The notes: generated from the letters alone by a model not told the origin. DNA of 12,690 nt from Parachlorella kessleri (GCA_001598975.1 BBXU01001979.1:1-12690); one strand, 5' to 3'; numbered from the stretch's first letter, positions 1-9,288 are shown. Translations and numbers: made by a program.

Positions 1-376
1 TTTGGCTTCTTAGCCCGCTGGGCAACCCGGGGAGTACACCTCCAGCTGATTGGGTTTGTGGTCAGTTTCAAGGAGGGGCATGGAAGGCCACTGTGGTCGC
101 TCATAGGTGGAGAGTCGTCCTTGAATAAGCATGGGGGTGCTGTAAGGCTGATCATGAGGGCTTTGGTCGCTAGAAGGGGCTTTATCTTCGTGTCAACATC
201 CCGTGTGGCCTTGCTTCCAGGTCGTGGCCTTACGTAAACGAGGCTGTCCTCCCCTTTGCAGGAGGGCGCATGGCCCGCCACAGCAATGACAGCCCCCTGC
301 TTGTGACAGCGATGCAGCTCTCTGAAGACCTGATGTTTATGCCCCACGTGCCGTGTACCACCTGTTGCTTCTGCAG
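1..376 (+). other. probable intron (partial) of the HAS1-like helicase gene
   Basis: The next exon begins at 377, after the acceptor TTCTGCAG, in the middle of helicase motif VI (the R-T-A-R-G part). The residues that should precede it in DEAD-box proteins (Y-I-H-R-V-G) are not encoded anywhere in 1-376 in a matching phase. The preceding exon therefore lies left of the window and this stretch is read as intron. Short open frames here carry no recognisable motif. Confidence 0.6.
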
Positions 377-1396
377 GACGGCGCGCGGGCGGCATGGCAA
401 GGGCCGCGCCCTGCTGATGCTGCTGCCCGAGGAGCTGTCCTTTCTCAAGTACCTCAAGGCGGCCAAGGTGCCGCTGAATGAGTACGAGTTCCCCACCTCC
501 AAGCTGGCCAACGTGCAGAGCCAGCTGGAGAAGCTGGTGCAGAAGAACTACTTCCTGCACCAGTCGGCCAAGGAGGCGTACAGGTGGGCAATGCTGCTGG
601 AAACATAGTGGGGAGTCCCAGCTGGTGTGATTGAAGTACTTAAAAATGGAAATGCACGTGACAGGAAGGGGTCAGAACCCTTAATCTATGTGTATGTGGT
701 GCTCTTACGGTGCCCATTGCGCAGTAGTCCCTTGCTCTGGTGGCCAAGGGGTTTGCATGATAACGTGGGCGCGCAACGTATCGGTGGTGCTTCTTTCGGT
801 GGTGATTATCAGTAGTGCTGCTCCTCTTGTTGAGCATCAGTCTGGTGGAGTGAGCCACTGTGCTAGGATCACCTGTGTCCCGCGATGGCCTGGGACTGCT
901 GTACCTGCAGGTCCAAGGCGTGTTGCCATATGGGGTGGGCCCTAACTTGTTCATCACTGCTGCCCTACAGCAGGCATGCTTGCTCTTAGCCTTGTGTGCG
1001 CTGGCAGGCTGCCAGAGTATTTTTACAAGCCCACCAGGCTGTCCCTCCTTGCCTTGCACCCTGCTAAGTCAATCTCGCCTGGCCCTCAACCCCGCACTTG
1101 TATGCCTCCGTGCTCGCAGGTCATACCTGTTGTCCTACAACTCCCACGCCCTCAAGGACACCTTCAACATCCACGCCTTGGACCTGGCAGCTGTGGCACG
1201 CAGCTTTGGGTTCACTACCCCGCCACGAGTCAACATCAACATTGAGAGCCGGGCCGCACACACGCGCAAGGCCAGCAAAGGAGGCAGCGGCGCTGGGGCC
1301 GACTACCGGCGGCAGAAAACGGGGCATGGGTTCTCGGCGCAGAACCCGTACGGCAAGCGGGCGGAGGGTGACAAGCGCCAGTTTGTGCGGGTGTAG
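377..1396 (+). CDS. HAS1: DEAD-box ATP-dependent RNA helicase, HAS1/DDX18 family, C-terminal part (5' partial)
   Basis: Two exons are visible: 377-583 and 1120-1396 (stop TAG 1394-1396), joined across a GTGGGC...CTCGCAG intron that completes an Arg codon. The first exon starts inside helicase motif VI (RTARG). It runs through the family-typical stretch [20 protein letters not shown] and a helical block ending [14 protein letters not shown]. The second opens with [20 protein letters not shown], then [14 protein letters not shown], the conserved C-terminal domain that follows the RecA2 lobe in HAS1/DDX18 proteins. It ends in a basic Gly/Lys/Arg tail with [10 protein letters not shown]. Family members are nucleolar helicases acting in ribosomal subunit assembly. 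The ATP-binding and DEAD motifs are outside the window. About 160 residues are visible. Codons are GC-rich (CTG, GAG, CGC), as in the RPC6 gene that follows. The family call is secure; the symbol is by homology. Confidence 0.93.
646..676 (+). repeat. 31-bp dispersed repeat, copy 1 (helicase intron)
   Basis: This copy begins ATGGAAATGCACGTGACAGG and continues through GAAGGGGTCAGA. The same 31 bp, with a single C/T difference, occurs inverted at 10168-10198. Similarity stops at both edges. Confidence 0.75.
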
Positions 1397-2369
1397 GGCT
1401 GCTCTAGCCTGCGGTTGTTTGGGGCTGTGGGAGCTAACTTGTTAGATGCTGATCTGCAGCGGCGGTCTTTGGGGTCGGGAAATGAACAAGGCCCTGGCGT
1501 GGATTGACGGTGAGGCTTGGCTTAGGTCAAAGACTGGGGTCTTTGCCGTGCTGTTCTTGATTTGTAGCCTTTGGGCTACCTACGTGGACTAAAGGGGCTA
1601 GCAGGAGGACGTTGAGTGAGATAGGGATGTCACAGGCGCTGGCATAGACAGTGATTAAGTCAGGCCAGTTACATTTCAAGTTGACGCAACTGACAAGGGG
1701 GTGAGACAGTTGTGTGCTGAGGAGCCAGCTGCGTTGGTTAGAGAACTCGGCAGACGATATTTGGTGGGTAGACATAGGTGGAGGTATGGGCATTAGTTCA
1801 GGCAGGAAGAAGCGGAGCAAGTTGTGCCAGTCCAAAGGATTTGCAGTGACATCAAGCCACCAGGATCTGCACCATGAAGGGACCCAGAGTCTTGCATTCC
1901 ATCCCGTATACGATACTTGAACCACCCCGGTTTGTGGCAGCCTGTGCAGTGTCCTTTGTGCCCTGTGCTTCTGCTTGCTGCCTGCCGAACACACTTGCAA
2001 GGGAGTGCAAACCGGGGGTCCGTTGCAAAACGCTTGGATCGGAACTCTGGCCAGACTCAGGCGCATTCTACTGTTGCACTACTTGCCACCCTTACTGCTA
2101 ACGCCCAGCTGTCCAAGGTTGAGTAACATGACTCATGACCGCTGCAGAACTCCAATCAGCATGCTGGAAACATTGTTTAGCCTTGATCCTTGTCTGCTCA
2201 CGCTCCTGCCTTGCTGTCGGCGCTTGCATGAGACTCCATCCTGACTAGCACTACGTCTGCTCTCCAGCCCAGCCTTGTCGCTCTTCAGTACTGTCTTTAG
2301 CATCGCCCCCTGCAAAGTCCTGACCGGTCCGCGTCGCGTTGAGGTGCCAACCAGGTGGACCCTGGCAGC
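1397..2369. other. intergenic: HAS1-like 3'UTR and RPC6 upstream region
   Basis: This 973-bp gap lies between the helicase stop and the RPC6 start, genes on the same strand. I find no exon with a recognisable protein motif, no RNA gene and no repeat. No TGTAA polyadenylation motif is present on the + strand after the stop, so the helicase transcript end is not marked. A 179-codon open frame on the minus strand (1527-2066) has no family signature. The stretch 2210-2369 is pyrimidine-rich and ends in an acceptable start context (GGCAGCATGGC). Confidence 0.5.
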
Positions 2370-5346
2370 ATGGCTGCCAAGAAGGGGTCCGTGGAGGAGC
2401 TAGTGCTGGCAACGGTGGAGAAGCATGCCGAGGTCAGTCACTTTGGGTACTACACGTGCCTAGCAGCTTGGCGTAGGGGTGAAAGAGCGTCCTTACCAGG
2501 GACCTCTCAGGCAGTGTGGAAGGAAGGAGGGCACACTGCCCACATAGGGCGACATATGTATAGATCGTTGCAACTGGCTTACTTTGCGTGCATTGAGACC
2601 TCTCCTAGTTAATATTGCCAGTCCTCGGACGGCCGCGGTGGCTCCTGCACTTCCTGTAAGTACTGTCGTGTGCAACGGCTGCTCAGCTGGTAACGCACAT
2701 AGTCTGCTATCTTCAGGGTGCCTCTGGCCCGGTTCTTGCACCGAGCTGCCCTGGTCTCCCAATGCAGCAGCAGACAGCAACCCTTATAACATCGCATCCA
2801 ATTCTCCCATGCGCCTGCTGCAGGGTGCCTCTAATGAAGTCCTGGAGGCTGAGCTGCCCGACCTGCCGCTGGAGCAGCGGGCGGTTGCCATCAACTCGCT
2901 GCTCCAGGCAGAGAGGATCCAGCTGCTGCTGAACCCCACCAACAACCAGCCCGTGTACAAGCCGGCCACCAGCGCGGTGGACAATGTCAAGTGGGTGGCT
3001 TGCTGGTTGTGGCGCACGGAGTTTGATGAAGATGAGCATCTCTGGGGGCGCAGGGGCTTGACAAGGTGGTCAGCTAGGGTGTTGCGTTGTGGCGGCATGG
3101 CTGAGGACATACATGATCCCTATTTGCGTGACATCAAGCGCCCTGATTGGCCACTTACTGCCCAGCCGCTCTCTCTCACTTGCATTCCAGGGAAGGGATC
3201 TCAGGTTGTGTCCTGTGGACAACCTGCCAGCCTTGGATGCTTGTCAAATGCCGGGTGTGCTTTCTTGGGCAGGTTCAAGGGGCTCACCGCAGAAGATGTA
3301 CTCGTCTACCAAACAATTAAGAATGCTGGCAACACAGGTGGGCACCTGCTGGCTGGCTGGCTGGCTGGCCCAGTGCTCCCTATGCTTGGGGGGCGCGTTT
3401 GAGAGCCTCCATTAGATGGGTGTGCTTACGACAGTCCATGCTGCCGGTAGTCAAGGCACGCTGGATACCTCACATTCATTTGACCGTTCCCAGGAGGCCA
3501 CTGTGGCATACGCCGGCTGGTCCACCAGCAATATGCCTGGGAGTCTTGGTCTGGGCCTACTCATCACCCACCTGGCTGCGTCACCGCCTGCAGGCATTTG
3601 GACACGTGACATGCGCCATCGCACCAACCTGACTCAGCCCCGCATCAACAAGACGCTGAAGACGCTGGAGGAGCGAGCGCTGGTCAAGAGTGTCAAGAGC
3701 GTGCAGAATGCCAGCCGCAAGGTGGGACGCAGCGCTAATTGCACATGCACGCGACTGGGGTCAGGAAAGCTCCTCCGTGTGCAGAGTGGGGACATGCCTG
3801 CATGCACTCACACTGGTTGGTGCCAACCAAAAGACTGATGGGATTTGCTGGACGGGACCTGTTGACTGAGCTTGCAGCCTGGCCTCGGTTCCCCGTCCTT
3901 TGCAGCGCTATGCGTGCCCACCCCAATACAGGCTGTCTTTTCCTATGCTCCCCCTTTCCTTTGCATGTGCACAGACTGTTGGTGGCAGAGCCTGCCTCAG
4001 ACATGTTTCCATTAAGGCGACCCATGGTGGGCTGGGGTGCGTGCTGTGCGTGCTAACCCCGCTGCGGTACGACCACGCCATGCCAGGTGTACATGCTGAT
4101 GGAGCTGGAGCCAGCCAAGGAGATCACCGGGGGGCCCTGGTACGGGGCGGACTCCTTTGACAACGAGTTTGTGGAGGTTCTGCAGAAGGTGGGTGAAGCG
4201 GGGTGGGCTGGGGTACACTCACACGCCTCTAGGGTGCGAGCCGGCCAGGTACAGGAAGGCAGCACTGCTGGCCGACCCCCTTTAGACTGCTTTTTTTGTA
4301 GGTTGGGCCTCATACCCTCAAGGCGGCTGGTGAGGCTAAAAGCATGCACACACAAAGGAAAGAACTGTTCATCGCCTTCCCTTGCCATGGCAGGCCACCT
4401 TCAGCTTCATCCGCAGCCAGGGGCAGGCCACGCTGCAGGAGATTGCCGACTTCATCAAGGACAAGGTGGGTGGGCACAGACAAGCTGGGGGCCGAGAAGA
4501 AGTGGTTGTACTCTGTGCTTTGACTCTTTTGAGTTGGAGAAAGGCCTGTGTCTTACTAGTGCATTGTCTGTACGCACTGAACGGTGGTGTCATTCCAACG
4601 GTAGTCACAACCATGCGCCGTGGGTGCTTTTGGTTTAAGTGAGGCAGCCAGGTCAGCCAATGCAAGCGGACTGCTTCGCATGCTATGCCTGCAGGGTATC
4701 AGCAAGCAGGCGCTGCAGGCGGACGACATGCTCCACATAGTGCAGACGCTGGAGTTTGATGGTCTCATAGACCAAGTCACGGACGAAGAAGACATCACCC
4801 GCTACCGGCAGGTGGGCTGAGGGCTTGGCTGTGCCGCTGCCAGTCTACTGCAGCCGACAACTGGCAGCCTGTGCAGATGGGCTGCCCAAAGGGATGGGGG
4901 CCTGAACAACACCGGAATGCGGCTCACATAGATACCATGTTGGGGGTTGATTGTGGCTACAAGGGGAAGCATTCACTTTAGGTCAAGCCTTGGCAGCTTG
5001 CAGTGGGCGGCTAGACCTTTCTTGGCTTTTTCTATAGTGACATTTAACGAGCGCCGAGGGTGAAAAGCTGTGACTGTCACCGCTGGTTGCAAGCTATGCT
5101 ATGCCTAAGCTGCATGTCTATGCCGACAGCCTTGCTTGCTAGGCGATCCGCCCAGCGGGCGCTGACCGCACCAGTCCCTCCCTCCCTGCCTGCCCCCTCC
5201 CAACACAGGCGCTCCTGAAAACCCCCGACAGCAACGCGTTTACCGCACTCCCCTGCGGAGTGTGCCCGGTCATCTCAGAGTGCGAGGAGGGCGGCAAAAT
5301 CTCGCCACAGACGTGCATCTACTACAGCCACTGGCTCAATTTCTAG
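2370..5346 (+). CDS. RPC6: DNA-directed RNA polymerase III subunit RPC6 (RPC34/RPC39), complete
   Basis: Eight exons keep one frame: 2370-2432, 2824-2990, 3273-3337, 3594-3721, 4087-4188, 4394-4465, 4695-4811, 5209-5346 (TAG). All introns are GT-AG, and the product is 283 aa. Key matches to the family are ELPDLPLEQRAVAINSLL (first winged helix, ~30-50), VYQTIKNAGNTGIWTRDMR (second winged helix, ~87-106), VYMLMELEP and TGGPWY (~142-160), a third winged-helix-like segment (~176-238), and a C-terminal cysteine set C254-x2-C257-x5-C263-x10-C274 followed by HWLNF. In human RPC39 and archaeal TFE-beta these cysteines bind a 4Fe-4S cluster. RPC6 belongs to the initiation subcomplex of Pol III, which contacts TFIIIB and aids promoter opening for tRNA and 5S genes. 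The protein is about 30 residues shorter than human RPC6, mainly between the second winged helix and residue 200. Start chosen at the first ATG, GGCAGCATGGC. Confidence 0.95.
2433..2823 (+). other. RPC6 intron 1
   Basis: This 391-bp intron has donor AG|GTCAGT and acceptor CTGCTGCAG|GG and lies between codons (phase 0). Open frames across it (to 2612, and from 2584 into exon 2) show no family residues. The other RPC6 introns are 2991-3272, 3338-3593, 3722-4086, 4189-4393, 4466-4694 and 4812-5208. The last (397 bp) ends in a strong C/T tract (CCCTCCCTCCCTGCC) and nothing else was recognised in them except the short tetranucleotide repeat at 3349. Confidence 0.85.
3349..3368. repeat. (CTGG)5 microsatellite in RPC6 intron 3
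   Basis: Five perfect CTGG units lie directly downstream of the exon 3 donor. It is a simple tetranucleotide repeat and length polymorphism would be expected. Confidence 0.9.
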
Positions 5347-6100
5347 GGGCAAGGGCAGGGGCTAGGTTTCCATTTAGGCGTTGCCAGGCTTCCGGTCTAG
5401 CATCTGGACCAGGATAAGTGCGGGCTGGGCCTCCATAGATTTAGGCTGAGTGCAGACCCTGTCAGTTAGCTGTAGAGCGTGGTAAAAGCCGTGGCCTGTA
5501 GGCCTGGTGCACCTGCGTATTGTGTTGTGGGTACACCGTGCATCTGACATAGAGGACGTCTCTGCTACTGTTGCAGTCGAATACGTGTGCCTTGCCTGGT
5601 GGAAGCATCCTGGGGCTGTGATGTTCTACTTCCGTTGCAGTCGAGCTGGGCGAAGCTAGAGCCGAGCCATAAAAAGCCCAGTCAGGAATAGTGGCTGCTC
5701 CGTCACATCTGGTAACTTCCAGCCACGTGCATTTCGTGCATGGAAAGGGGTGGTATGCACAACCAGCTGTGCTCTTGTACTTGCCAGTTGGAGCTCCTAG
5801 AAGACCCCAGTTACTCGCACCAAGCGTGCCCATGCTAGCGTGCTGGCCTCCCGCTGCAGCCTGTTGGCCTGTTGCCCATGCTAGCAGCTCTGTGAATGAA
5901 GAATACCGTCGCCTACTGTCCACCGGAGCACGGAATAAGTGTGAAACAGAATTGGCACAGAGTTTAGCGCCTTCCTGGCGCGCGTGCTGTCACTGCTGCC
6001 TCTTTCAGGTGGTACAAAAGGCCCCTTGCTCGTTGTACTCGTTGTCACTTTCCTTGCTTAACTGTGTGACTCATAGCTACAGCGCTCGACGCTGACTGCC
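5347..6100. other. intergenic: RPC6 3'UTR and upstream region of the PTEN-like gene
   Basis: This 754-bp gap has no exon I can support. A 134-codon open frame at 5691-6095 begins at GTG and shows no motif. Features seen: a TATA-like CATAAAAAGC at 5669-5678, 430 bp before the downstream ATG; the 11-mer GTTGCAGTCGA repeated at 5570-5580 and 5634-5644; and CCCATGCTAGC repeated at 5829-5839 and 5875-5885. No TGTAA follows the RPC6 stop on the + strand here. Functions of the repeats are unknown. Confidence 0.5.
5669..5678 (+). promoter_or_regulatory. possible TATA-like element
   Basis: CATAAAAAGC is the only clear A/T-rich core-promoter-like motif between the RPC6 stop and the ATG at 6101. If used, the 5' leader of the downstream gene would be roughly 400 nt or contain an intron. 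Many algal promoters lack a TATA box, so this may be chance. Confidence 0.2.
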
Positions 6101-8322
6101 ATGGAAGGGCAAGATCTCCTTGAGCGATTGCGGTTCTTTAACTATGATGGTGAGCTTGCCCGAAGAGGCGTTAACCTAGCAGTAAAGCGGGGTGCCTGAC
6201 ACAGCCTGCCTGTGTTTGCAGCGGACATCAAGAGCAGTGATTGGATTGACAGGTAAGGAGGTCCAGCTTGTGCACGGCCGCTGCAGTAAGACTCACTACT
6301 TCAGCCACGTGCACAGTATTACCAGGCGCGGCGCGTGTAGGACTTTTAGTGCGTGGCGTGTTGCAGAGTGCGGACGCTGAGCGAGGATGTTCAGCGGACC
6401 TTGGAGAGCGAGTGTGATGATGTTGTCCTTATTTCTTATGGGCAGCGTATTGAACTTGGCGCTTTGGATGATGGCAAGTGTCTTGCTTTCTGCTTTCCAG
6501 AATCGCACCCACAGGATTGCCGACTGCTCATCGCTGCTATTTCATACCGCAGTGTGTTATATTGTTGACCAAAGCCGAGACGTGCACTGGGAGCCCAGGG
6601 GCGCGGCTTTGTATGCTCCCTCGATGCTCCTGTCCAGATGCCAACAAATTCACGGCTACCTGGAGGGTGGCAGATATGGCAGACATGTGGTGAGTATCAA
6701 CCACTGCTCTCTTGCCAGCATTGCATCCTACTCCTCACAGTGGCAGTTGCCAGCGCAGGAGTGGCCAGGAGCTTTGGCTCTTGCTTTGGTAGTGAACCGC
6801 CAATCACTGCGGTCGTTATTCCCTGGGAAAGTTGTGACTCCTGTCCCGTCTGGCTGCCACAGATGAATTGCGGTGATCAGCTTGCATTGCCCTTGCTAAT
6901 CATGCCCAGACTGAGACGAGCTGTTGCCGCCACTGCGCAGGCCATCTTGACGTTTGGTGAGGTGGGCTTCGAGCTTTGCCGCATCCTGTATGCGGCCCTG
7001 CAGCTGCAGTTGTTGGGCGTCACAGCCAGTGATGCAGGTTTGTCACTACCTCCAGTCGAAGTGAGCAGCCTGGGGCCAAGGGAGGTGCCTCTGGCAGCAA
7101 GGTGAGAGACCGAGATCAAAGCTGAATGACTGGCACACTTGTGAGTCCAGTATAGCTTCCGTGCGCTTGCATGTACACATATAGATGCCGGCGCTAACGG
7201 TGGCAAAGCAGCTGCACTACTGCAGCGGACTGCTCTCATCCCCAAAACTCATTGGCTACCTGGAGAAAATGAGGCAACCGCAGCACCTCCCCAACCTAGG
7301 CTCCACAGTGAACATGGTGTCTATCACACTGAGGTGTGCTCGGGTTTTCTCATATAAATGGTTGCCCTCATGGCTGCTGTCCACCACCCATAATAACCTC
7401 AGCACCGTACACTACTGTGTGCTCACATCCGTCAGGCTGTGGTGGAACCATGTTCCATAGCATGCACTTCATGTTGTGACAATCCATCTGTCTTGCCCCA
7501 ATGGCAGTGGTTTACGAGATGTGCTAGTTTACGCCAAGCGCGCTGGTGGGAACAGGGAGCTGTGCCATGCCCGCAAGGGTATGGTTGTGGTCTATCATGA
7601 CGGAGCACCGCGCCGGCCTTTCCGAGTGGAGGACCTGGAAGACTCGGTGGGTAGCTTTTGATATGGCTTTTTATATCTGACAAGCGGCCAAGTGCATTCT
7701 ACGTCGTCCATAAGGTGCACCTACATGGAGTCGAATTCCACCTTAGTCGCCAGATGCTTTCCACACATGCAGGTGCAGGTGACACTGCCTGTGGCATTGG
7801 ACCTTTCTGATATGGTTACCATAACTGTCTGGGCTGGCGACACGCCACCTCTGACCCAATCGACTCCTTTGCTGGCGTACTCGTTTCACCCTGCCTTTGA
7901 GCATCTGGGTGTGCACATGCTGTCTGGCAACACCGTTGACTTGCCAGCGGTGCAAGCAGGTGAGGGGGCTGTACTGGCCAGTGACCTTGAAGGTCCCAGT
8001 TCCGCCTTTGCGATCTATGGTGGAAGGCTCGCCCTGGAGAGTTATTTGCCTCTGGCATTCTGTAAGACATAAATGCGCACTTGCGCATGTCTTACTGGCC
8101 TGTAGGGAAGGCTGAACTGACAGATCCTTCCACAATTCAACTGAGCTTCCTGTTGGAAGCCTCTGACAGGTTGGTGTTTGCCTTGGTTGATTGTGTCAGG
8201 TTGCTGTGTTGTCTTGGGATGATGGTTGCTTCTGATCATCTTCGTTGTGCTGCTGCAGCTCCGTAGGATGGGATGACTTGAGCAGGGTGTTGCGCTATCA
8301 CAAGCCAGGCATTAAGGATTGA
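6101..8322 (+). CDS. PTEN/tensin/auxilin-like protein with PTEN-type C2-like domain, probable pseudophosphatase
   Basis: Ten exons in phase give 369 aa: 6101-6149, 6222-6252, 6367-6473, 6638-6689, 6793-7060, 7185-7333, 7508-7646, 7773-7959, 8106-8169, 8259-8322 (TGA). Start context is GCCATGG. By eye the order follows PTEN: EDVQRTLESE (~33-42, cf. DDVVRFLDSK), DANKF..RVADM (63-76, cf. YDTAKF..RVAQY), EPPI..VVIPWESCDSCPVWL (81-101, cf. NPPQLELIKPFCEDLDQWL) and KQLHYCSGLLS (177-187, cf. RRYVHYFSGLL in tensin). The C2-like half follows: LPVALDLSDMVTITVW (270-285), YSFHPAF (301-307, cf. FHTAF), VDLPA (320-324) and STIQLSFLLE. The loop at 115-122 reads LIMPRLRR where HCxxGxxR is expected; only the Arg remains and no CX5R occurs elsewhere. 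Such proteins act at membranes on or via phosphoinositides. Codons are less GC-biased than in RPC6. Exon 4/5 boundaries and the 3' end are least certain (acceptors 6753 and 6768 also keep frame). Confidence 0.5.
6474..6637 (+). other. candidate GC-AG intron in the PTEN-like gene
   Basis: Splitting GATGATG|GCAAGT ... CTGTCCAG|AT gives a DANKF..RVADM junction resembling the PTEN family. GCAAGT matches the usual GC-donor form. The competing GT donor four bases later (GGCAA|GTGTCT) also stays open with the same acceptor but gives K-C-Q-Q-I-H, which fits the family less well. Confidence 0.4.
7773..7778 (+). other. tandem alternative 3' splice acceptor
   Basis: The acceptor reads ATGCAG|GTGCAG|GTGACA. 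Use of the first or second AG adds or removes Val-Gln just before the C2-like strand VTLPVALDLSD, without changing frame. Confidence 0.45.
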
Positions 8323-8677
8323 GCCTCTGGAGTCTCCGAAGGACCGGGATGCTGGGGTGAGTGGAGACGACATGTCTACACAATGAGCCGATACATGTAC
8401 AATTGGCCCACGCCTGCTGTGTTGTGGTGGCGGTGCATGCGCTGTAGTTTGTCTGAGAAATCTGTATCGGGAGGCTATGATTGACCTCCACTTGAGCGGG
8501 CTTCCCACTGCAGGGGCAGCCCTAGTGTTCAGCTCCCAACCGGCAGTGCCTTCACTCACCGACCAGCCCAACCCTGCATTTGCTATCTCCCTGGGCTCAG
8601 CCCAGGTCTATGAGGGGCATCTGAAGCAGCTAGACTTGAAACGCCCGACTGCAGCACTGGGACAGGATGGACGCTGA
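8323..8677 (+). other. possible in-frame C-terminal extension beyond TGA, or 3'UTR
   Basis: After the TGA at 8320-8322 the same frame stays open for 11 codons to a good donor, GCTGGG|GTGAGT (exon end 8356). The next acceptor, CCACTGCAG|GGG (exon from 8514), rejoins in the same phase. It opens a further 53 codons (AALVFSSQPAVPSLTDQPNP...) to a TGA at 8675-8677. Together this would add about 65 residues if the first TGA were bypassed or absent in the transcript. Otherwise it is 3'UTR, possibly with an intron. No family is recognised in the extension. Confidence 0.35.
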
Positions 8678-8696
8678 GGTGGCTTACTGTTTGGTT

Positions 8697-8701
8697 TGTA
8701 A
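8697..8701 (+). terminator. TGTAA polyadenylation-type motif for the PTEN-like gene
   Basis: TGTAA is the common green-algal near-upstream poly(A) element. It lies 20 bp after the second TGA (8677), and a second copy is at 8720-8724. No other + strand TGTAA was found between 8322 and here, so the transcript probably ends around 8715-8740 whichever stop is used. Confidence 0.5.
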
Positions 8702-8719
8702 TAGCTTGAGTGCTTGCGT

Positions 8720-8724
8720 TGTAA
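8720..8724 (+). terminator. second TGTAA motif, + strand
   Basis: This copy follows the first by 23 bp (GCGTTGTAAGTG). It may be an alternative poly(A) signal, though TGTAA repeats can occur by chance. Confidence 0.35.
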
Positions 8725-8864
8725 GTGAAAAGTGGAAGAACTTGGCAGGATTATGCTTGTGGTTTGTGTTTTGTGCTTTTGTTGGTTTCCACATCCATAG
8801 AGGGTATTTGAGCACAGCATATTTTCACCCAGCCCGTCGGTATCGTTCATAACCAACTGTTTAA

Positions 8865-8869
8865 TTACA
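8865..8869 (-). terminator. TGTAA polyadenylation-type motif for the isochorismatase-like gene
   Basis: TTACA on the + strand is TGTAA on the minus strand. It lies about 420 nt beyond the stop at 9289. It is the first such minus-strand motif found downstream of that gene and implies a 3'UTR of roughly 430 nt. Confidence 0.4.
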
Positions 8870-8970
8870 CTGTCTGCCACTAGTAACATATGCACGCACG
8901 CCACTCGCACAGAAAGAGTGGCATGCATGCCAAGTCCAAGCTATCTCTGTTGCCACTCTCGACACATGCA

Positions 8971-8994
8971 TGCCAACTCCTGCCAACTCCTGCC
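8971..8994. repeat. 10-bp tandem repeat, 2.4 copies
   Basis: TGCCAACTCC is repeated twice and followed by TGCC, within the presumed 3'UTR of the minus-strand gene. Function is unknown. Confidence 0.8.
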
Positions 8995-9288
8995 CAATGG
9001 GGATGAGATTGAGCGTGACAAAGCAAAGGGCAGCAGGGGCGACATGCCTTTGATGGATTGGAACCAGGGAACACAGACCTGACTTTCAATCGAGCCCCTC
9101 ATTGCATTAGCAGCCGACCTGCCTCAGGGTGCTGCCCACTTAAGCCCCACCTGGGCCTGCTCAACCGCATGTCATGGCCATGTCATGATTTGTACCTGCG
9201 AGTCGCTGCTTTCACAACGTTCCCACATGACAATACAAATCCGGCTTCTCAAACGCTATGGCTCAGTGCCGCTGCTGCTACCGGCCTG

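Noticed and set aside
270..376. In-frame-looking N-terminal extension of the helicase exon ([11 protein letters not shown]...)
   Set aside because: It lacks the motif VI residues that must precede RTARG and is preceded by a good acceptor at 376, so it is intron.
1527..2066. 179-codon minus-strand open frame
   Set aside because: No family motif, no supporting splice structure, and composition like translated non-coding DNA; it lies in the gap between two + strand genes.
5691..6095. 134-codon + strand open frame upstream of the PTEN-like gene
   Set aside because: Begins at GTG, has no recognisable motif, and the downstream ATG at 6101 has a much better context and connects to supported exons.
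6192..6380. Open frame with a His/Cys/Arg-rich stretch (VHGRCSKTH) that superficially recalls a phosphatase loop
   Set aside because: The spacing does not fit HCxxGxxR, and the region falls across exon 2 and intron 2 of the PTEN-like gene in another frame.
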